DNA of 64,000 bases, taken from DATJFQ01 sp035492775. GTDB lineage: Bacteria; Acidobacteriota; Vicinamibacteria; Vicinamibacterales; 2-12-FULL-66-21. This document shows positions 59,996 through 64,000 of this stretch, one piece after another. Position 1 is the stretch's first letter. Each line of letters opens with the position of its first letter. The translations under genes and the position numbers were made by a program. Under the pieces are notes generated by a model. The model saw nothing but the letters and a program-made list of their open reading frames with translations, had not been told where the DNA came from and made no database searches. Location: contig DATJIW010000110.1 of NCBI GenBank assembly GCA_035492775.1, positions 73,214 to 137,213 on the forward strand, written 5' to 3'.

Positions 59996-62170
59996 GTGAC
60001 CCCGATGATTACGGAAGAACGACGGGCGGTACCTGACTCGACCGTGAAGGTGTGGCCGGGCAATGCGTATCCGCTTGGTGCGACGTTCACGGGAGATGGA
60101 ACCAATTTTTCGCTGTTTTCAGAGGCTGCGGAGCGCGTCGAGCTCTGTCTCTTCGACGACAACGCCGCCGTGACGCGGGTCGATCTTCCCGAAACGACTG
60201 CGCTCTGCTGGCACGGCTTCGTCCCCGGCGTGCGACCGGGGCAGCGCTACGGCTACCGCGTGCATGGTCCGTGGGCGCCTGACCAGGGGAAGTGGTTCAA
60301 TCCCGCCAAGCTTCTGCTGGATCCGTATGCCAAAGCGATCGATGGCACGTGGAACTGGAACGAAGCCATGTTCCCGTATCACTTCGATCGCCCCGACGAT
60401 TCCAGAAACGATCTCGACAGCGCGCCGTTCATGCCGAAGTCCGTCGTCATCGATCCGGCGTTCGACTGGTCCGGCGACGCGCCCCCGCGCACCTCCTGGC
60501 ACCGCACGATCGTTTATGAGACGCACGTGAAGGGTTTCACCGCGCGGCACCCGGCGATTCCGGAAGACATTCGCGGAACGTATGCGGCGCTCACACACCC
60601 GGTGACGCTGGACTACCTGACGAAGCTCGGGGCCACCGCCGTCGAACTGATGCCCGTCCATCAATTCGTGCAGGACTCGGTGCTTCTGAATCGAGGCCTG
60701 CGCAACTACTGGGGCTACAACTCCATCGGCTATTTCGCACCGCACAACGAGTATGCGGCCGGCGGCACGCGCGGCCAGCAGGTGCAGGAATTCAAGCAGA
60801 TGGTGAAGGCGCTGCACCGGGCCGGCATCGAAGTCGTTCTCGATGTCGTCTACAACCACACCGCCGAGGGAAATCATCTCGGGCCCGTGCTGTCGTTCAA
60901 GGGCATCGACAACGCCGCGTACTACCGAACCGTCGCGAGCAACCGCCGGTATTACATGGACTACACGGGTACGGGCAACACGCTCAACATGATGCACCCT
61001 CACGTGCTGCAGCTCATCATGGACAGCCTGCGCTACTGGGTCCTCGAGATGCGCGTCGACGGTTTCCGCTTCGATCTCGCGGCCACGCTCGCGCGCGAGC
61101 TGCACGACGTCGATCGCCTCTCGTCGTTCTTCGATCTCATTCAGCAGGATCCCGTCGTCAGCCAGGTGAAACTGATCGCGGAGCCGTGGGACGTCGGTGA
61201 GGGCGGCTATCAGGTCGGCAATTTTCCGCCGCTCTGGTCGGAGTGGAACGGCAAGTACCGCGACTGCGTCCGCGACTTCTGGCGGGGCACCGATCAAACG
61301 CTCGCCGAGTTCGGCTCGCGCTTCACCGGGAGCTCCGATCTCTACCAGGGAACGGCGAGACGGCCCCACGCGAGCATCAACTTCGTCACCGCGCACGACG
61401 GCTTCACGCTGCGGGATCTCGTCTCCTACAACGAGAAGCACAACGACGCGAACGGCGAAGAGAATCGGGACGGCGAGAATCACAACCGCTCGTGGAACTG
61501 CGGCGTCGAAGGACCGACCGACGCCCCGGACGTTCTCGCGCTGCGCAACCGCCAGGTGCGCAATCTTCTGGCGACCCTGCTGTTGTCGCAAGGCGTCCCC
61601 ATGCTCTGCGGCGGCGACGAAATCGGCCGCACGCAGGGGGGGAACAACAACGCGTACTGCCAGGACAACGATATCTCCTGGTACGACTGGGAGCACGCTG
61701 ACGACGCGCTGCTCGGATTCACGCGCGACCTGATTCGCCTTCGGAACGAGCACCCGGTCTTCCGCCGCCGCCGCTGGTTCCAGGGGCGCCCGATCCGCGG
61801 GACCTCGGTTGCCGACATCGGCTGGTTCACGCCGTCGGGCAAGATGATGTCCGACGAAGACTGGCACGCCGGATTCGCGAAGTCGCTCGGCGTCTTTCTC
61901 AACGGCGACGCCATTCCGACGCGGAACCGGCGCGGCGAGCGCGTCATCGACGACAGCTTCTACGTCATGTTCAACGCGCACCAGGAGCAGCTCGACTTCG
62001 TGATGCCGGAAGAGAAGTGGGGCGAACGCTGGTTGATCGTCCTCGACACCAACGACGCTGCCAATCACGTTGAAATCGGCGGCGCGGGGCGGCTGCTGGC
62101 CGCCGGAGAGCGTGTGAACGTGCAGGCGTGGTCGCTTGTGCTGCTCCAGCGGCACGAATCGTCCGGTTGA
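59996..62170 (+). CDS. glgX: Glycogen debranching enzyme
   Basis: This 724-residue isoamylase-type GH13 enzyme cleaves alpha-1,6 branches of glycogen limit dextrin. It has an N-terminal CBM48 (PLGATFTGDGTNFSLFSEAAERVELCLF) and the GH13 barrel. The nucleophile is Asp 360 in RVDGFRFDLA, the acid/base Glu 396 in LIAEPWDVG, and the third acid Asp 468 in TAHDGFT; DVVYNHTAEG is region I. GlgX-type RDCVRDFWRG and the long NGEENRDGENHNRSWNCG loop are present. The start is GTG 59996 or ATG 60005. It is divergent from ggt and followed by modA. Confidence 0.96.
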   Translation: MTPMITEERRAVPDSTVKVWPGNAYPLGATFTGDGTNFSLFSEAAERVELCLFDDNAAVTRVDLPETTALCWHGFVPGVRPGQRYGYRVHGPWAPDQGKWFNPAKLLLDPYAKAIDGTWNWNEAMFPYHFDRPDDSRNDLDSAPFMPKSVVIDPAFDWSGDAPPRTSWHRTIVYETHVKGFTARHPAIPEDIRGTYAALTHPVTLDYLTKLGATAVELMPVHQFVQDSVLLNRGLRNYWGYNSIGYFAPHNEYAAGGTRGQQVQEFKQMVKALHRAGIEVVLDVVYNHTAEGNHLGPVLSFKGIDNAAYYRTVASNRRYYMDYTGTGNTLNMMHPHVLQLIMDSLRYWVLEMRVDGFRFDLAATLARELHDVDRLSSFFDLIQQDPVVSQVKLIAEPWDVGEGGYQVGNFPPLWSEWNGKYRDCVRDFWRGTDQTLAEFGSRFTGSSDLYQGTARRPHASINFVTAHDGFTLRDLVSYNEKHNDANGEENRDGENHNRSWNCGVEGPTDAPDVLALRNRQVRNLLATLLLSQGVPMLCGGDEIGRTQGGNNNAYCQDNDISWYDWEHADDALLGFTRDLIRLRNEHPVFRRRRWFQGRPIRGTSVADIGWFTPSGKMMSDEDWHAGFAKSLGVFLNGDAIPTRNRRGERVIDDSFYVMFNAHQEQLDFVMPEEKWGERWLIVLDTNDAANHVEIGGAGRLLAAGERVNVQAWSLVLLQRHESSG

Positions 62171-62195
62171 GTGGCGGAATCCGGCTGTCTCTCGC

Positions 62196-62201
62196 TACAC
62201 T
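62196..62201 (+). promoter_or_regulatory. Leaderless-type -10 element (TACACT)
   Basis: TACACT ends 6 bases before the modA ATG at 62208; the 37-base gap behind glgX has no Shine-Dalgarno sequence. Confidence 0.5.
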
Positions 62202-62207
62202 CGTCAC

Positions 62208-62984
62208 ATGCGGGCGTCAGTCACGGTTGCGGCAATCGCGGCCGCGGCCCTCGGCATCCAGACCCTCCCGGCACGCGCGCCGATCACCGTCTCCGCGGAC
62301 GTCAGCCTGACCGAGGCGCTCGCGGTTGCCGCGCGCGAATACGCGCAAGCCGGCGGCGGCACCATTCGTTTCAACTTTGCTGCCTCCAACATGCTGGCTC
62401 GGCAGATCGTCGACGGCGCTCCCGTCGATCTGTTCGTGAGCGGCGACGAGCAGCAGATGGATGTCATCGCCGCCGCGGGTCTCGTGAAGGCAGGAACCCG
62501 CGTCGACTTCGTGACGAACCAGCTCGCGGTCGTTGTGCCCGGCGGTCGCACCCGGCCGCTGTCGGGAATCCGGGCTCTCACGGATCCAGCGTTCCGGCGG
62601 ATCGCGATAGGCGATCCCGATGGAACACCTGCCGGTGTTTACGCCCGGCAATACCTGCAGAAAGTAGGCATCTGGGATGTCCTCGCGCCGCGGATGGTCC
62701 TGTCGGTCAGCGTACGCGACGCGCTGGCCGCCGTCGAGTCCGGCGCAGCCGTTGCTGCTATCGTCTACCGCACCGACGCGCGGATCGCGACGCGCGCGTC
62801 GGTAGCATGGGTCGTACCTGCGAGCGAAGGCCCACCCATACGCTACGTCGCCGCCGTCATCCGCACGTCGTCTGTGACCGAAGAAGCGCAGCGGTTTCTT
62901 GATTTCCTTCGCAGTCCCCGTGGCACCGGAGTCCTGACCGAGTTCGGCTTCGCTCCCGTGCGGGCCGCGGCAGTCACGAGATAG
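62208..62984 (+). CDS. modA: Molybdate ABC transporter substrate-binding protein
   Basis: This 258-residue periplasmic binding protein has a signal peptide (about 1-23) and the ModA pattern: SADVSLTEALAVAAREYAQ, FNFAASNMLARQIVDGAPVDLFVSGDEQQMD, then RIAIGDPDGTPAGVYARQYL and AAVAAIVYRTDARI. It should bind molybdate or tungstate for an ABC importer. The permease and ATPase genes (modBC) do not follow; the next gene is on the other strand. It is therefore an orphan here. The start is the ATG with a -10 element 6 bases upstream. Confidence 0.92.
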   Translation: MRASVTVAAIAAAALGIQTLPARAPITVSADVSLTEALAVAAREYAQAGGGTIRFNFAASNMLARQIVDGAPVDLFVSGDEQQMDVIAAAGLVKAGTRVDFVTNQLAVVVPGGRTRPLSGIRALTDPAFRRIAIGDPDGTPAGVYARQYLQKVGIWDVLAPRMVLSVSVRDALAAVESGAAVAAIVYRTDARIATRASVAWVVPASEGPPIRYVAAVIRTSSVTEEAQRFLDFLRSPRGTGVLTEFGFAPVRAAAVTR

Positions 62985-63002
62985 AATGACCCTCTGACCG
63001 AC

Positions 63003-63737
63003 TTACCTCTTGTGGTCCTTTCGCCGGTGCCTGGCACGGATCGCCAGCAGTTCGAAGAACATCGACGGACCATCTCGCAGGACGTTGAGGCGTGACTCCG
63101 GGCGGTAGTGCCATTCGATCGGCAGTTCGACGATCCTCAGTCCCTGCTGGCGGGCCACGTAGAGGGCTTCGATGTCGAAGCTCCAGCCGTCGACGGTGAC
63201 GAGCGGAAACACGCGTTCCGCGGCGCGGGCCGTGAACATCTTGAAGCCGCACTGTGTGTCGTTCAGGCCCGGCAGCAGCAGCATCTGCACCAGCGTGTTG
63301 AAGACGCGGCCCACCAGATGGCGTCGCGTCGGTTCGCCGACGCGGCGCGCACCGGCGCCCTCGCGCGTGGCGATGCCGATATCCGCATCGTTCACGTGCG
63401 GCGGCAGAAAGGCGTCGAGTTCGCGGATGGGCATCGAGAGGTCGGCGTCGCAGATGAACCGGTAATCGGCGCGCGCGGCGAGCATCCCTGCTCTGACCGC
63501 CGCGCCCTTGCCGCCGTGCCGCTCGCGCTGCACGGCGATCCTCGGTTCCGACTCGCGGTATCGCTCGACCACGGCTGCCGTCCCGTCCTTCGACCCATCG
63601 TCGACGACGCGAATCTCCCAGTCCCACGACGTCGGCCGAAGGTGACGGAGAATCTCGTCGAGCGTCGCGGGAAGCCGCGCTTCCTCGTTGAAAGCGGGGA
63701 TGATGATCGAGAGGCTCAGGGGGCGGTCGTCTTCCAT
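63003..63737 (-). CDS. Family 2 glycosyltransferase (dolichyl-phosphate glucosyltransferase-like)
   Basis: This 244-residue soluble GT-A enzyme has LSIIIPAFNEEARLPATLDEIL, the VVDDGSKDGT motif and DADLSMP (the DxD-type metal site), followed by GLNDTQCGFKMFTARAAERVF, typical of the dolichyl-phosphate beta-glucosyl or mannosyl transferase (ALG5/DPM-like) group. It transfers a sugar to a polyprenyl phosphate at the membrane. No C-terminal membrane helices are present. ATG 63737 lies 4 bases after the stop of the upstream partial gene, so the two are probably coupled. The frame is open to 63779 but would overlap that gene. Confidence 0.9.
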   Translation of the reverse strand: MEDDRPLSLSIIIPAFNEEARLPATLDEILRHLRPTSWDWEIRVVDDGSKDGTAAVVERYRESEPRIAVQRERHGGKGAAVRAGMLAARADYRFICDADLSMPIRELDAFLPPHVNDADIGIATREGAGARRVGEPTRRHLVGRVFNTLVQMLLLPGLNDTQCGFKMFTARAAERVFPLVTVDGWSFDIEALYVARQQGLRIVELPIEWHYRPESRLNVLRDGPSMFFELLAIRARHRRKDHKR

Positions 63738-63741
63738 CGAC

Positions 63742-64000
63742 TCAGCCGCTGGTCCGAACCGAGCCGCCCCGCACCGCACTGCACACGCCGTACGGCCCCG
63801 GCAGCAGCATCATCCAGCCGTCGTCCCAGAGAATCCACGGGATTGCATTGAGCCGAACGAGGTCGTCACGGCGGCTGGCGTCCGAGGCGATCGAGCGACG
63901 GAAGGATTCGAATCCGGACTGTCTCATGAATACCGGCCGCCGGCCTGACGCGCTCAGCAGCCGCTCATCCAGTTTGCTGTCGTCAGCCGCTTCATCGGTG
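63742..64000 (-). CDS. C-terminal part of an unidentified protein (runs off the window)
   Basis: A minus-strand frame of about 86 codons is open from the window edge to a TGA at 63742-63744. It ends with LNAIPWILWDDGWMMLLPGPYGVC and a short basic tail. The segment has a hydrophobic, Trp-rich stretch but no motif I can place. Since the glycosyltransferase gene begins 4 bases later, it may be another envelope-sugar or membrane protein gene of the same operon. The true start lies outside the window. Confidence 0.55.
   Translation of the reverse strand, partial: TDEAADDSKLDERLLSASGRRPVFMRQSGFESFRRSIASDASRRDDLVRLNAIPWILWDDGWMMLLPGPYGVCSAVRGGSVRTSG

Noticed and set aside
60119..62155. 678-codon minus-strand open frame opposite glgX
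   Set aside because: Antisense shadow; glgX has full-length homology and catalytic residues, the antisense product none.

Overview
The window is densely coding, high-GC bacterial chromosome and most likely comes from an acidobacterium, probably a Vicinamibacteria-like lineage. The best markers are three large MacB/FtsX-type permeases of the acidobacterial duplicated orphan permease (ADOP) kind, two of them directly behind PadR regulators. A type III glutamine synthetase, a second type IIA topoisomerase pair, many secreted or outer-membrane proteins and S9, M28 and S51 peptidases fit the same picture. This is an inference from gene content, not a database match. I see no rRNA, tRNA, CRISPR array, prophage or transposase gene, and no gene-free stretch longer than about 250 bases.

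Layout. 1-2.9 kb: an envelope operon with a membrane-tail protein, a GIDE-domain protein, LemA and a two-helix protein. 3.0-12.4 kb: an envelope locus with a LolA-like protein, two paralogous OmpA-domain proteins, two DUF3558-like proteins, and a NarL-type response regulator with a beta-propeller sensor kinase. Three similar palindromes suggest one regulon. 12.5-18 kb: aldo/keto reductase, PadR plus ADOP permease, an S51 peptidase and an orphan PadR. 18-26 kb: type III glutamine synthetase, a PAS histidine kinase, a DUF4097-type protein, a PhzF-like protein and a ParC-like topoisomerase subunit. 26-37 kb: PadR plus ADOP, a DinB-like protein, an esterase, the E1 and E2 subunits of 2-oxoglutarate dehydrogenase, and a third ADOP. 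37-46.4 kb: ParE-like subunit, a VWA lipoprotein-type protein, a DUF763 protein, TatA, a quinone oxidoreductase, an FRG-domain protein and nicotinate phosphoribosyltransferase. 46.4-64 kb: a VTT membrane protein, a release-factor-like protein, an FAD oxidoreductase, an epimerase, an S9 peptidase, a five-gene minus-strand group (GGT, DUF4097, M28 peptidase, AAA ATPase, MFS), GlgX, ModA, a glycosyltransferase and a partial gene.

Two regulatory patterns run through the window. At least 13 genes lack a Shine-Dalgarno sequence and instead have a TANNNT hexamer ending 6-10 bases before the start codon, which predicts leaderless mRNAs. In addition, CTAC-N8-GTAG palindromes lie in front of both OmpA-type operons and of the response regulator gene, and the first two are followed by matching promoter hexamers. 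Other non-coding structures are a 57-base near-perfect palindrome beside a 28-base tandem duplication, four ACGTA boxes in helical phase before an AAA ATPase gene, and a degenerate GCACCGA heptamer array before odhB.
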